From Poindextera sp963706385 (lineage in GTDB: Bacteria > Pseudomonadota > Alphaproteobacteria > Caulobacterales > Caulobacteraceae), in contig OY970153.1 of NCBI GenBank assembly GCA_963706385.1, positions 806,001-870,000 on the forward strand: a DNA stretch of 64,000 nucleotides, read 5' to 3'. Positions 31,518-41,272 of this stretch are shown in pieces. Every line of letters begins with the position of its first letter. Positions within the stretch are counted from its first letter, which is position 1. The notes beneath the pieces were generated by a model, which worked only from the letters and a program-made list of their open reading frames with translations, did no database searches and was not told the origin of the DNA. Both the position numbers and the translations under genes were made by a program.

Positions 31518-32093
31518 ATGTCCGCGTCACCGGAACCGTTCATTCTCGATCGCATCGCAACGCCCATCGGCGCCCTCTTGATCGCGGTGGATACGCAAGC
31601 GCGCCTTCGCGTGCTGGATTTCGACGACCATGACGAGCGGATGCGCCGGCTGCTTCGACGCCAATATGGCGCCGATGGCGTGCGGCTGAGCGAAGGCCGC
31701 GCGCCCGCGTCCGTCCGCGCGCCGATCGAAGCCTATTTCGCCGGTGACCTCGCCGCGATCGCCGCCATTCCGATCAAGGCCGCCGGCACGGTGTTCCAGC
31801 GCGAGGTCTGGGCGGCGCTGCGCGCCATCCCAGTCGGATCGACGATGAGCTATGCCGCGCTCGCGCGTCGGATCGGGCGCCCCGCCGCGGTGCGGGCGGT
31901 GGGCCTGGCCAACGGCGCCAATCCGATTGGCGTGGTCGTGCCTTGCCACCGGGTGATCGGGGCGGACGGCTCGCTGACCGGCTATGGCGGCGGGGTCGAG
32001 CGCAAGCGCTGGCTTCTGGCCCACGAAGGCGTCGAGATCGCCGATCCCGCCCCGCGCGTCGGTCGCCAGATCGAGTTGGCGCTGGAGCCATGA
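31518..32093 (+). CDS. ogt: methylated-DNA--protein-cysteine methyltransferase
   Basis: 191 residues from ATG 31518. Suicide repair of O6-methylguanine: the acceptor Cys143 lies in VVPCHRVIG, preceded by GLANGANPIG, with a helix-turn-helix DNA-binding part (VGSTMSYAALARRIGRP). The 12-residue upstream extension to 31482 is not needed. The stop overlaps the ATG of the ada-alkA gene (ATGA, 32090-32093), so the two repair proteins are co-expressed. Confidence 0.92.
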   Translation: MSASPEPFILDRIATPIGALLIAVDTQARLRVLDFDDHDERMRRLLRRQYGADGVRLSEGRAPASVRAPIEAYFAGDLAAIAAIPIKAAGTVFQREVWAALRAIPVGSTMSYAALARRIGRPAAVRAVGLANGANPIGVVVPCHRVIGADGSLTGYGGGVERKRWLLAHEGVEIADPAPRVGRQIELALEP

Positions 32094-33586
32094 ACGGGTT
32101 CGACCTCGACCGCGACGCTTGCTACCGCGCGCTAAGCGTCCGCGACGTCCGCTTCGACGGGCGTTTTTACACCGCCGTGCGGACCACCGGAATCTTCTGC
32201 CGGCCGATCTGTCCGGCGCGCACACCCAAGTTGGAGCACTGCATCTTTCTGCCCAGCGCCGCGGCGGCGCGCCAAATGGGTTTTCGACCATGCCTCAGAT
32301 GCCGGCCCGAGGTCGCCCCGGGTCTCGCCGTCTGGCGCGGCTCGGCCAGCACGGTCTCCCGCGCCCTCCACCTGATCGCCGAAGGGGCGATGGACGACGC
32401 CGGGGTCGAGGCGTTGGCCGACCGGCTGGGCGTCGGCGCGCGGCACCTGCGGCGCCTGTTCGACCAGCATGTCGGCGCGGCTCCGGTCTCGGTCGCCCAG
32501 ACCCACCGAATTCTTTTCGCCAAGACCCTGATCAACGAGACCCGCCTGTCGATGACTGAAGTGGCCCTGGCCGCCGGCTTCGGCAGCGTTCGCCGGTTCA
32601 ATGCGGTGATGCAGGCGACCTATGGCCGCCCGCCGCGCGACCTGCGCCGTTCGACCAAAGGCCCCGACGTCTCGGGCGAGATCGCCGGCGTGACGCTGAA
32701 GCTGCCGTTTAGCCCGCCCTACGACTGGGCGGCGATGACCGAATTTCTGGTCCCGCGGGCGATCGCCGGCGTCGAGCAGGTCGATCAGGACCGCTATCGC
32801 CGCAGCTTCGCGCTGGAGCGGGCGCGCGGCGTGGTCGAGGTGCGGCCCGCGCCGGGCCACAACCACCTCCTGGCCACCATCCGGACCAGCGACATCACCG
32901 CCTTGGCCACCATCGTCGCGCGGCTGCGGCGGTTGTTCGATCTCGACGCCGACATCACCGCGATCGACGCCCATCTCGCGGCCGATCCGCGGCTGGCGGA
33001 CGCGGTGCGCGCGCGGCCGGGCCTTCGGGTGCCCGGCGCCTGGGACGGCTTCGAACTGGCGGTGCGCGCTGTGCTCGGCCAGCAGGTCAGCGTGCGGGCC
33101 GCCACCACCTTCGCCGGCCGGCTCGTCGCCGCCCATGGCGAGCCTCTGGCCCTGGCCAGGCCGGACATAGAAGGTCCTGACCGGGTGTTTCCGACCCCCG
33201 AGGCTGTGGCCCGCGCCGATCTGACCGCCATCGGCCTGACTCGCGCCCGCGCCGCGACGCTGAACGCCCTTGGCCAGGCCATGGCCACCGACCGGGGCCT
33301 GCTGCGCGCCTATGAGACGCTGGAGGAGACCACCGACAAGCTGAACGCCCTGCCCGGCGTCGGTCCCTGGACCGCCCAGTACATCGCCATGCGCGCCCTG
33401 CGCGAGCCGGACGCCTTCCCGGCCTCTGATCTCGGGCTGCTGAGAGCGATGGAGACCCCGGCCGGCCGACCGAGCCCAGCCCGGCTCGCCGCGATCGCCG
33501 AGGCCTGGCGGCCGTGGCGCGCCTACGCCGCGGTGCGTCTATGGATGCAGGCCCCGCCTTCGGCCGACCTGGCGCTCGCCAGCTAG
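32090..33586 (+). CDS. alkA: Ada-AlkA fusion: methylphosphotriester-responsive regulator and 3-methyladenine DNA glycosylase II
   Basis: 498 residues. Domain order: Ada N-terminal zinc domain with Cys37, Cys41, Cys68 and Cys71 (GIFCRPICPAR, FRPCLRCRPE), AraC-type helix-turn-helix (about 100-185), AlkA N-terminal domain, then the helix-hairpin-helix glycosylase with LPGVGPWTAQYIAMRAL and the catalytic Asp447 in FPASDLGLLRAM. It would sense methylated DNA backbone through Cys37-type methyl transfer, activate transcription, and excise alkylated bases. No methyltransferase domain is included; that is supplied by ogt directly upstream. The 3' end overlaps osmC by 4 bases. Confidence 0.92.
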   Translation: MNGFDLDRDACYRALSVRDVRFDGRFYTAVRTTGIFCRPICPARTPKLEHCIFLPSAAAARQMGFRPCLRCRPEVAPGLAVWRGSASTVSRALHLIAEGAMDDAGVEALADRLGVGARHLRRLFDQHVGAAPVSVAQTHRILFAKTLINETRLSMTEVALAAGFGSVRRFNAVMQATYGRPPRDLRRSTKGPDVSGEIAGVTLKLPFSPPYDWAAMTEFLVPRAIAGVEQVDQDRYRRSFALERARGVVEVRPAPGHNHLLATIRTSDITALATIVARLRRLFDLDADITAIDAHLAADPRLADAVRARPGLRVPGAWDGFELAVRAVLGQQVSVRAATTFAGRLVAAHGEPLALARPDIEGPDRVFPTPEAVARADLTAIGLTRARAATLNALGQAMATDRGLLRAYETLEETTDKLNALPGVGPWTAQYIAMRALREPDAFPASDLGLLRAMETPAGRPSPARLAAIAEAWRPWRAYAAVRLWMQAPPSADLALAS

Positions 33587-34071
33587 GCTGCGCCGCCCGC
33601 CGCCGTCTCGAAGCTCGGCTCGATGGCGACCGGGAAATTGACCGAATTGGCGATGAAGCACTTCTCGTGCGCCTGACGATGCAGGCTCGCGGCCTTGGCG
33701 GCGTCCGCGCCGGGCGCCAGGCCGATCCTGGGCCTCAAGGTGACGCCGATGAAACGACCGGCGCCGTCGGCCTCCTCGACCATCATCCCCTCTGCCTCGT
33801 CGTCGTAGCGCTCGACGATCACCCCGTGGGTGGAGCAGAGGTGCAAATACCAAAGCTGGTGGCAGGCCGAAATCGAGGCGACCAGCAGCTCCTCGGGGTT
33901 CCAGCGCGCGGAATCGCCAAGGAAGGCCGGGTCGGACGAGCCGGCGATCGACGCCTTGCCAGGCGAGGCGATCTCATGATCGCGCCCGTAGTCGCGGTAG
34001 GCGCGCGTGCCGACGCCGCGGTTGCCGGTCCACACCACCCGGGCGCGATAACGATGTTGTCTTGCGGCCAT
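33583..34071 (-). CDS. OsmC family peroxiredoxin-like protein
   Basis: 162 residues from ATG 34071. Features of the OsmC/Ohr superfamily: ARVVWTGNRGVG, NPEELLVASISACHQLWYL with the reactive-type Cys, and AHEKCFIANSVNFPV with the second Cys. Probably reduces organic hydroperoxides. Its stop overlaps that of ada-alkA (CTAG shared). Confidence 0.88.
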   Translation of the reverse strand: MAARQHRYRARVVWTGNRGVGTRAYRDYGRDHEIASPGKASIAGSSDPAFLGDSARWNPEELLVASISACHQLWYLHLCSTHGVIVERYDDEAEGMMVEEADGAGRFIGVTLRPRIGLAPGADAAKAASLHRQAHEKCFIANSVNFPVAIEPSFETAAGGAA

Positions 34072-34250
34072 GCGCGCGGCTCCGATCGAGTGGACGCCAG
34101 TCTAAGCCCGTCGCGCGCGATCAGAAAGACGGCGACGCACGCTCTGACCCCACTCGCCGGGCGAGACGGCGGAACTCGGCGCCGCTAGTCTCGCGCTCAA
34201 GCTCCGTCTTTCTCGCGCGCGCCGCGCCCAGCAAAGGTTTCGCAACGCCC

Positions 34251-34721
34251 ATGTCCCTTCCGCCGATCTACGACAGCCATCGCGTGGTCCCGGCCAAACG
34301 GTTCGATGACTTCAAGGTCGGCGACCGCTATCCCTTGCCCTCGCGCACCCTGGGCGACGGCAATTTCGTCGCCTTCCAGGCGGTCAGCCTGGACAACCAC
34401 CCGATCCACTACGACGAGGAATACTGCCGCGCGCTCGGCCATCCTGGACCGCTGGCCCACGGCCTGCAGGTGCTGGCGTTCACCGCCGCCGGCGCGGGCC
34501 TGTTCCCGCATGAGATCGCCGAGAGTCTCCTGGGCATGGTCGAGGTCCGCGCCCGGCTCTTGAAGAGCGCTTATCCGGGTGACACCCTTTATCCGCTGCT
34601 CGAAATCGCCGAGCTCAAGCGCCAGCGGACCACCGGTCTGATCACCATGCGCGCCAGCGTCACCAACCAGCGCGGCGAGACCGTGCTCGAAGGCGAACAT
34701 GTTTATCTTGTCCGATTATAA
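34251..34721 (+). CDS. MaoC-like (R)-specific hydratase
   Basis: 156 residues from ATG 34251. A MaoC hotdog: FDDFKVGDRYPLPSRTLG, then VSLDNHPIHYDEEYCRALG (catalytic Asp/His pair) and GPLAHGLQVLAFTA. Acts on enoyl-CoA-type substrates. The gene is followed by a 50-base AT-rich stretch before the convergent gltD stop. Confidence 0.88.
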   Translation: MSLPPIYDSHRVVPAKRFDDFKVGDRYPLPSRTLGDGNFVAFQAVSLDNHPIHYDEEYCRALGHPGPLAHGLQVLAFTAAGAGLFPHEIAESLLGMVEVRARLLKSAYPGDTLYPLLEIAELKRQRTTGLITMRASVTNQRGETVLEGEHVYLVRL

Positions 34722-34753
34722 TACTGAAAATAAAAATAATTTTGTTCTAATCA
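34701..34753. other. AT-rich interval between convergent genes
   Basis: About 50 bases unusually AT-rich for this window, containing TATAAT (34718-34723, overlapping the maoC stop) and an A/T tract AAAATAAAAATAATTTTG. No GC hairpin precedes it, so it does not resemble an intrinsic terminator. It lies between the MaoC-like and gltD 3' ends. Confidence 0.3.
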
Positions 34754-34774
34754 CGACGGCGACGAACGACCCAA

Positions 34775-36226
34775 TCAACGCGGCAGGACACTGGCGCCCA
34801 TCAGGAACTCGTCGACCGAACGGGCGCATTGGCGGCCCTCGCGGATCGCCCAGACCACCAGCGACTGACCGCGCCGCATGTCGCCGCAGGAGAACAGCTT
34901 GGGTGTCGAGCAGCGATAATCGGCCACGCTGGCCTTGACGGCGCCGCGCGCGTCCAGCTCGACGCCGGCTTGCTCCAGCAGTGGGCCCCGGCGCGGACCC
35001 AGAAAGCCCATGGCCAGCAGCACCAGGTCGGCGCGCAGCGTGAACGCGCTGCCGGGAATCTCGCTCATTCGCATCCGCCCGTCCGGGCCAGTGGACCATT
35101 CGACGCGCACGCACTCCAGCGCCTCGAGCTTGCCGTTCGCGCCCACCGCGCATTTGGCCAGCACCGCCCAGTCCCGCTCGCAGCCTTCCTCGTGCGAGGT
35201 CGAGGTTCGCAGCTTCAGCGGCCAGTCCGGCCAGGTTAGGGCCTTGTTCTCATGCTCGGGCGGCTGGGGCATGATTTCGAGCTGGGTGACCGAGAGCGCG
35301 CCCTGGCGGTTCGAGACGCCGACGCAGTCCGAGCCGGTGTCGCCGCCGCCGATCACCACCACATGCTTGCCGTGCGCCGAAAGGGTCCCGTCCAGCGCCG
35401 CCTTGTCCTCGTCGTCGCCCGCCACCCGCTTGTTCTGCTGGGTGAGGAAATCCATGGCGAAATGGATTCCCTCCAGCTCGTGCGGCGGCAGCTCCAGATC
35501 GCGCGGCAGCTCCGCCCCGCCCGCCAGCACCACCGCGTCGAAATCGTCCGCCAACTCGTCCACGGTGAGCGCCACGCCCACTTCGACGCCTGGCCGGAAT
35601 TCAACGCCCTCGGCCTGCATCTGGCTGATGCGCCGGTCGATCAGGTGCTTTTCCATCTTGAAGTCGGGAATGCCGTAACGCAGCAGTCCGCCGATCCTAT
35701 CGTTCTTCTCGAACAGACTCACCGCATGGCCCGCGCGGGCCAGTTGCTGGGCGCAGGCCAGGCCCGCCGGACCCGAGCCGACCACCGCCACCCGCCGACC
35801 GGTCTTGCGGGTCGCAAGCTGGGGCTCGATCCAGCCCTCCCGCCAGCCGCGATCGACGATCTCGCATTCGATGGTTTTGATGGTGACCGGGTTCTCGTCG
35901 ATGTTCAGCGTGCAGGACGCCTCGCACGGCGCCGGGCAGACCCGGCCGGTGAACTCCGGAAAATTGTTGGTTGAATGCAGGTTCTCCAGCGCGACGCGCC
36001 AATGATCGCGATAGACCAGATTATTCCAGTCGGGAATCTGGTTGTTGACCGGACAGCCGTTGTGACAGAATGGAATCCCGCAATCCATGCAGCGCGCCGC
36101 CTGCCGGGCGACCTCGGCCTGTGGCAACGGCTTGACGAATTCCGTCCAGGTCTGAATGCGCTTGCTCGGCTTTTCATAGCCGCGGTCTTGACGCTCGATT
36201 TCGAGGAAGCCCGTCGGCTTGCCCAT
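34775..36226 (-). CDS. gltD: glutamate synthase small subunit
   Basis: 483 residues. Supplies electrons from NADPH to the large subunit. N-terminal Cys clusters (CMDCGIPFCHNGCP near 45-58, CPAPCEASC near 97-105) bind two 4Fe-4S clusters, then FAD-binding VAVVGSGPAGLACAQQL near 148-164, and NADPH-binding VIGGGDTGSDC near 293-303. Length matches the bacterial GltD. Thirty-two bases separate it from gltB upstream, so they are one operon (GOGAT). Confidence 0.95.
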   Translation of the reverse strand: MGKPTGFLEIERQDRGYEKPSKRIQTWTEFVKPLPQAEVARQAARCMDCGIPFCHNGCPVNNQIPDWNNLVYRDHWRVALENLHSTNNFPEFTGRVCPAPCEASCTLNIDENPVTIKTIECEIVDRGWREGWIEPQLATRKTGRRVAVVGSGPAGLACAQQLARAGHAVSLFEKNDRIGGLLRYGIPDFKMEKHLIDRRISQMQAEGVEFRPGVEVGVALTVDELADDFDAVVLAGGAELPRDLELPPHELEGIHFAMDFLTQQNKRVAGDDEDKAALDGTLSAHGKHVVVIGGGDTGSDCVGVSNRQGALSVTQLEIMPQPPEHENKALTWPDWPLKLRTSTSHEEGCERDWAVLAKCAVGANGKLEALECVRVEWSTGPDGRMRMSEIPGSAFTLRADLVLLAMGFLGPRRGPLLEQAGVELDARGAVKASVADYRCSTPKLFSCGDMRRGQSLVVWAIREGRQCARSVDEFLMGASVLPR

Positions 36227-36258
36227 CGTCTTAACTCCGAAACGCGAAAATTGGGCGT

Positions 36259-39200
36259 CTACTCGGCCGCAACCGTCTTGGTCGCGCTGCGCTCGGCCTC
36301 CAGGTCCAGCAGAGCCCGCCGGTAATCTTTTGGCATGACCTTAACGAATTGACCGAGCGCCGCCTCCCAGTTTTTCAGAAGGGCGCGGGCGCGCTCGCTG
36401 CCGGTGTGCAGATGGTGGCGCTCGACCAGGATGCGCAGCCGCTCGGCATCATAGCGTAGCAGATCGCCCATCCCGCTGTCGTGCGCGCCGAGCGCGCGCT
36501 GGCGCGGGCGGCCGGACTCCTCACCGCCGGCCAACGGCGCGGAGCCCGGACCCAGCCGCTCCAGATCGACCATGGACAGATTGCACATCCGCCCGAATCC
36601 GCCGCCCTCGTCGAGGACATAGGCCACACCGCCGGACATGCCGGCCGCAAAGTTGCGGCCCACCTCGCCCAGCACCACGACCACTCCGCCGGTCATGTAT
36701 TCGCAGCCGTGGTCGCCGGTTCCCTCGACCACCGCCACCGCGCCGGAGTTACGCACCGCGAACCGCTCGCCGGCCACGCCCTGGAAATAGGCTTCGCCGG
36801 CGATGGCCCCGTAGAGCACGGTGTTGCCGACGATGATGTTCATGGCGGGGTCGCGTTCGACACCCTTCGGCTGACGCACCACCACGCGGCCGCCGGACAG
36901 ACCCTTGCCGACATAGTCGTTGGCGTCCCCGGTCAGTTCGAGCGACACGCCATGAGCCAGAAAGGCGCCGAAGCTCTGGCCCGCGACGCCATCGAGGCGA
37001 ATCGAGATGGTCCCGTCCGGCAGTCCGGCATGGCCGTAACGCTTCGCCACCTCGCCCGACAGCATGGCGCCGACGGTGCGGTCGATGTTTCGGACTTCAT
37101 GCTCAATCAGCACCGGCTCGCCGCGCTCGAGCGCGGGCTTGGCCGCGGCGATCAATACGTGGTCCAGCGCCGTCTCGAGCCCATGGTTCTGCCGTTCGCT
37201 GTTCCAGCGCGCGATCCGGGGATCGACCTTGACCTCGTGCAGCAGCTTGGACAGGTCGACGCCCTTGGCCTTCCAGTGGTCGATCGCCGGGCGCATGTCG
37301 ATCCGGTCCACCCGTCCGATCATCTCGTTGATCGTGCGAAAGCCCATCTCGGCCATGATTTGGCGCAGCTCTTCGGCGACGAAGAAGAAGTAGTTGATCA
37401 CATGCTCCGGCTGGCCAGTGAAACGCGCGCGCAGCACCGGATCCTGGGTCGCCACCCCGACCGGGCAGGTGTTCAGGTGACACTTGCGCATCATGATGCA
37501 GCCCGCCGCGATCAAGGGCGCCGTGGCGAAGCCGAACTCGTCCGCGCCCAGAAGCGCGCCGATCGCCACATCGCGCCCAGTGCGCAGGCCGCCGTCGACC
37601 TGCACCGCGATGCGGCCGCGCAGGCCGTTGAGCAGCAGCGTCTGCTGAGTTTCGGCCAGGCCAATCTCCCAGGGCGAGCCGGCATGGGTCAGCGAGGTCA
37701 ATGGCGAGGCGCCGGTGCCGCCTTCGAAGCCCGAGATGGTCACATGGTCGGCGCGCGACTTGGAGACCCCGGCCGCGACCGTGCCCACGCCCACTTCCGA
37801 GACCAGCTTGACCGATATCCGGGCCTTGGGATTGACGTTCTTCAGGTCGTGGATCAGCTGGGCCAGATCCTCGATCGAATAGATATCGTGGTGCGGCGGC
37901 GGCGAGATCAGTCCGACGCCGGGCGTCGAATGGCGCACCCGGGCGATGTTCTTGTCGACCTTGTGGCCCGGCAGTTGACCGCCCTCGCCGGGCTTGGCGC
38001 CCTGGGCCATCTTGATCTGGATGTCGTCGGCGTTGACCAGGTATTCGCAGGTGACGCCGAACCGGCCCGAGGCCACCTGCTTGATCGCCGAGCGCATGGA
38101 ATCGCCGTTGGCCAGCGGGGTGAAGCGGTCGGCCTCCTCCCCGCCCTCGCCGGTGTTCGAGCGTCCGCCGATGCGGTTCATGGCGATGGCGAGCGTGGTG
38201 TGCGCCTCGCGGCTGATTGAGCCGAAGCTCATCGCCCCGGTGGAGAAGCGCTTGACGATCTCGCTCGCCGGTTCGACCTCGTCCAGCGGCGCGGCCTGAT
38301 CGGCGGGCTTCAGCCGCATCAGCCCGCGGATGGTGAGCAGCCGCTCGCTCTGTTCGTTGATGCTGGCGGCGAAGCTGGCGTAGGCGTCGGGCAACCCGCC
38401 GCGCACGGCGTGTTGCAGATCGGCCACCGACTGCGGGGTCCAGGCGTGATCCTCGCCGCGGATGCGGAAGGCGTAGCCGCCGCCGACATCGAGCATATCG
38501 CGGTAGATCGGCGCATCGCCGAAGGCGTCGCGGTGACGGCGCACGGTCTCAGCGGCGATCTCGGCCAGGCCCGAGCCCTCGATGGTGGTCGCCGTGCCGG
38601 TGAAATAGCGTTCGACGAACTCGGAGGTCAGGCCCACGGCGTCGAAGATCTGGGCGCCGCAATAGGACTGGTAGGTCGAGATGCCCATCTTGGACATCAC
38701 CTTGAGCACGCCCTTGCCGATCGCCTTGATGTAGTTCTTCTGAACCTCATAGGCCTTTTGCGCCAGGTTCTGATCCAGGCGGATTTGTTCCAGCGTCTCG
38801 AACGCCAGATAGGGGTTGATCGCCTCGGCGCCGTAGCCGGCAAGGGCGCAGAAATGATGCACCTCGCGCGCTTCGCCGGTCTCGATCACCAGGCCCGTTT
38901 GCATGCGCAGGCCCTGGCGGATCAGGTGGTGGTGCGCCGCCGCGGTGGCCAGCAGCGCCGGAATCGGGATGCGCTCCGCCGAGGCGGCTCGGTCCGACAG
39001 GATCAGGATATTGTTGTCGAGCAGCACCGCCTCGGTGGCCTGGCCGCAGATCTTCTCCAGCGCGCGCTCGAGCCCCGCCTCGCCCTCGACCGCCGGCCAG
39101 GTGACGTCGATTGTCGCGGTGCGAAAGGCTCCGTCCAGCAGGTTGGAGATCGAGCGGATTTTCTCAAGGTCGGCGTTGGTCAGCACCGGCTGGGAGACTT

Positions 39201-40911
39201 CCAGCCGCTTATGCGCGCCCGCGTGCCGGCCAAGCAGGTTCGGGCGCGGCCCGATCATCGAGACCAGCGACATCACCAGCTCCTCGCGGATCGGGTCGAT
39301 CGGCGGGTTGGTGACCTGGGCGAAGTTCTGCTTGAAATACTCGTAAAGCAGCTTGGAACGCTTCGACAGCACCGCGATCGGCGTGTCCGAACCCATCGAG
39401 CCGACCGGGTCCTCGCCGGTGCTCGCCATCGGCTCCAGGAAGAACTGCAGGTCCTCCTGAGTGTAGCCGAACGCCTGCTGGCGATCGAGCAGGCTGGCCG
39501 CGTCATTGGCGATCGGTGGGGCGGCGCCGGTGACCTGGTCAGGCATCTCCTCGAGCTTGAACTGGGTCTGTTTCAGCCATTCCTCGTAGGGCTCGGCCGC
39601 GGCCAGGTCGCGCTTGATCTCCTCGTCCTCGACGATGCGGCCCTGTTCCAGGTCGATCAGCAGCATCTTGCCCGGCTGCAGGCGCCATTTGCGGACGATC
39701 CGCTCCTCCGGGATCGGCAGCACGCCGGACTCCGAAGCCATCACCACGTGATCGTCGTCGGTGACCACGAAGCGCGCGGGCCGAAGGCCATTGCGGTCCA
39801 ACGTCGCGCCGATCTGGCGCCCATCGGTGAAGGCGATCGCCGCGGGACCATCCCACGGCTCCATCAATGCGGCGTGATATTCGTAGAAGGCGCGCCGCTG
39901 GGGGTCCATCAAGGGGTTGCCGGCCCAGGCCTCGGGGATCAGCATCATCACCGCGTGAGCCAACGGATAGCCGCCGGCCAGCAGCAGTTCGAGCGCGTTG
40001 TCGAGGCAGGCGGTGTCCGACTGGCCGTGCGGGATCAGCGGCCACATCTTGTCGAGGTCCGGGCCGAGCAGCGGCGATTCCAGCGTGCGCCGGCGCGCGT
40101 TCATCCAGTTGACGTTGCCGCGCAGGGTGTTGATCTCGCCATTGTGGGCGATGAACCGGTAAGGATGCGCCAGCTTCCAGGATGGGAAAGTATTGGTCGA
40201 GAACCGCTGGTGGACCATGGCCAGGGCCGACTGGGTCAGCGGATCGGACAGGTCCTTGTAGAAGGAGCCCACCTGAGGCGCCAGCAGGAGGCCCTTGTAG
40301 ACCAACGTACGGGTCGAAAACGAGGGCATGTACAGGTCGGTCAGGTGTGGCAGGCCGTGGGTCCTGGCCTGCTGCTTCAGCGGGTTCTGCGTCTGCTTGC
40401 GGATCGCCAGGATCTTGCGCTCGAAGGCGTCCTGGTCCTTCAGGCCGGGCCCGCGGACGACGATCGCCTGCTTGATCAGCGGCATCTGCTCCAGGACGGT
40501 CTTGCCCAGCCCCGTGGGGTCCACCGGCACGTCGCGCCAGCCGAGGATCTTCTGGCCCTCGACGGCCACGAAATGCTCGAACTGGGTGATCGCGAAGCCA
40601 CGCGCCTTGGGCTCCTGCGGCAGGAAACACATGGCGAGCGCATATTCGCCGGGCGGCGGCAGCGTCAGGCTCCTCTTGACGGCCCAGTCGCGCAGCAGGG
40701 CGTCGGGAATCTGGATCAGACAGCCGGCGCCGTCGCCGACCAGGGGATCGGCCCCGACCGCGCCGCGGTGGTCCAGATTGAGCAGTATCTGAAGCCCGCG
40801 ACGAATGATGTCATGCGATTTGCGGCCTTTGATATTGGCCACGAAACCTACGCCGCACGCATCATGTTCGTTTCGCGGATCATAGAGACCCTGAACTTCC
40901 GGAAACCCCAT
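36259..40911 (-). CDS. gltB: glutamate synthase large subunit
   Basis: 1550 residues from ATG 40911. The start is fixed by MGFPEVQGLYDPRNEHDACG: the N-terminal nucleophile Cys19 follows a short propeptide, whereas the frame upstream to 41082 has no family sequence. The glutaminase domain spans about 20-430, a central domain follows, then the FMN/synthase domain (GGTGASPLTSLTHAGSPWE near 1070, 3Fe-4S Cys set CIMMRKCHLNTCP near 1145) and the C-terminal beta-helix (GGRVVVRQPKG, MTGGVVVVLG). Converts glutamine and 2-oxoglutarate to two glutamates with gltD. Confidence 0.96.
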   Translation of the reverse strand: MGFPEVQGLYDPRNEHDACGVGFVANIKGRKSHDIIRRGLQILLNLDHRGAVGADPLVGDGAGCLIQIPDALLRDWAVKRSLTLPPPGEYALAMCFLPQEPKARGFAITQFEHFVAVEGQKILGWRDVPVDPTGLGKTVLEQMPLIKQAIVVRGPGLKDQDAFERKILAIRKQTQNPLKQQARTHGLPHLTDLYMPSFSTRTLVYKGLLLAPQVGSFYKDLSDPLTQSALAMVHQRFSTNTFPSWKLAHPYRFIAHNGEINTLRGNVNWMNARRRTLESPLLGPDLDKMWPLIPHGQSDTACLDNALELLLAGGYPLAHAVMMLIPEAWAGNPLMDPQRRAFYEYHAALMEPWDGPAAIAFTDGRQIGATLDRNGLRPARFVVTDDDHVVMASESGVLPIPEERIVRKWRLQPGKMLLIDLEQGRIVEDEEIKRDLAAAEPYEEWLKQTQFKLEEMPDQVTGAAPPIANDAASLLDRQQAFGYTQEDLQFFLEPMASTGEDPVGSMGSDTPIAVLSKRSKLLYEYFKQNFAQVTNPPIDPIREELVMSLVSMIGPRPNLLGRHAGAHKRLEVSQPVLTNADLEKIRSISNLLDGAFRTATIDVTWPAVEGEAGLERALEKICGQATEAVLLDNNILILSDRAASAERIPIPALLATAAAHHHLIRQGLRMQTGLVIETGEAREVHHFCALAGYGAEAINPYLAFETLEQIRLDQNLAQKAYEVQKNYIKAIGKGVLKVMSKMGISTYQSYCGAQIFDAVGLTSEFVERYFTGTATTIEGSGLAEIAAETVRRHRDAFGDAPIYRDMLDVGGGYAFRIRGEDHAWTPQSVADLQHAVRGGLPDAYASFAASINEQSERLLTIRGLMRLKPADQAAPLDEVEPASEIVKRFSTGAMSFGSISREAHTTLAIAMNRIGGRSNTGEGGEEADRFTPLANGDSMRSAIKQVASGRFGVTCEYLVNADDIQIKMAQGAKPGEGGQLPGHKVDKNIARVRHSTPGVGLISPPPHHDIYSIEDLAQLIHDLKNVNPKARISVKLVSEVGVGTVAAGVSKSRADHVTISGFEGGTGASPLTSLTHAGSPWEIGLAETQQTLLLNGLRGRIAVQVDGGLRTGRDVAIGALLGADEFGFATAPLIAAGCIMMRKCHLNTCPVGVATQDPVLRARFTGQPEHVINYFFFVAEELRQIMAEMGFRTINEMIGRVDRIDMRPAIDHWKAKGVDLSKLLHEVKVDPRIARWNSERQNHGLETALDHVLIAAAKPALERGEPVLIEHEVRNIDRTVGAMLSGEVAKRYGHAGLPDGTISIRLDGVAGQSFGAFLAHGVSLELTGDANDYVGKGLSGGRVVVRQPKGVERDPAMNIIVGNTVLYGAIAGEAYFQGVAGERFAVRNSGAVAVVEGTGDHGCEYMTGGVVVVLGEVGRNFAAGMSGGVAYVLDEGGGFGRMCNLSMVDLERLGPGSAPLAGGEESGRPRQRALGAHDSGMGDLLRYDAERLRILVERHHLHTGSERARALLKNWEAALGQFVKVMPKDYRRALLDLEAERSATKTVAAE

Positions 40912-41272
40912 ACGGGCAAACCCTCTGACAGTCCTTTTTCGCCGACCGACCTCGCCCCCAATATGCAAATGGCGTGACGATGCAAACCTCGCGTTGCTGG
41001 GCCGGGGATTTACGCGAGTCCCTAGCCCAATCCCTAACTTTTGAGCGCCGGCGTAGAAACAGTAAATCCATCGCCCGCGCAAGCCCTTGTGAGGTCACGT
41101 TCGCGCCAGCGCATTGAGTATCGTCCTCCGGCGCGCGAAATTGGCCAATCGCGGGCGCGACGACCAACGCAGCCTTGAAACGCAAGCTTTTTTCCGTGCG
41201 GATTCACTACGTCCTTTCGCGATCGCTCAACCGTGTCGGGATATCCTGAGGGTCCAAGCTCGAGGAGCGCCA
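40912..41272. other. intergenic control region between gltB and the 41273 gene
   Basis: 361 bases between divergent genes. It must hold the leftward gltB promoter. A TGGC-N7-TGCA near 40970 faces right but has a one-base-short sigma54 spacing. No riboswitch, repeat or extra gene was recognised. Confidence 0.4.

Noticed and set aside
38410..40977. 855-residue frame opposite gltB
   Set aside because: Shadow frame of gltB with Leu/Gly/Asp/Val/Arg bias and no domain.
40970..40985. Possible sigma54 promoter TGGC-N7-TGCA near gltB
   Set aside because: The spacing between the GG and GC elements is 9 instead of 10, and it faces away from gltB toward a gene 290 bases away.
40912..41082. Extended N-terminus of gltB (start at 41082)
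   Set aside because: The extra 57 residues match no GltB relatives. The mature Cys near the N-terminus requires the 40911 start.
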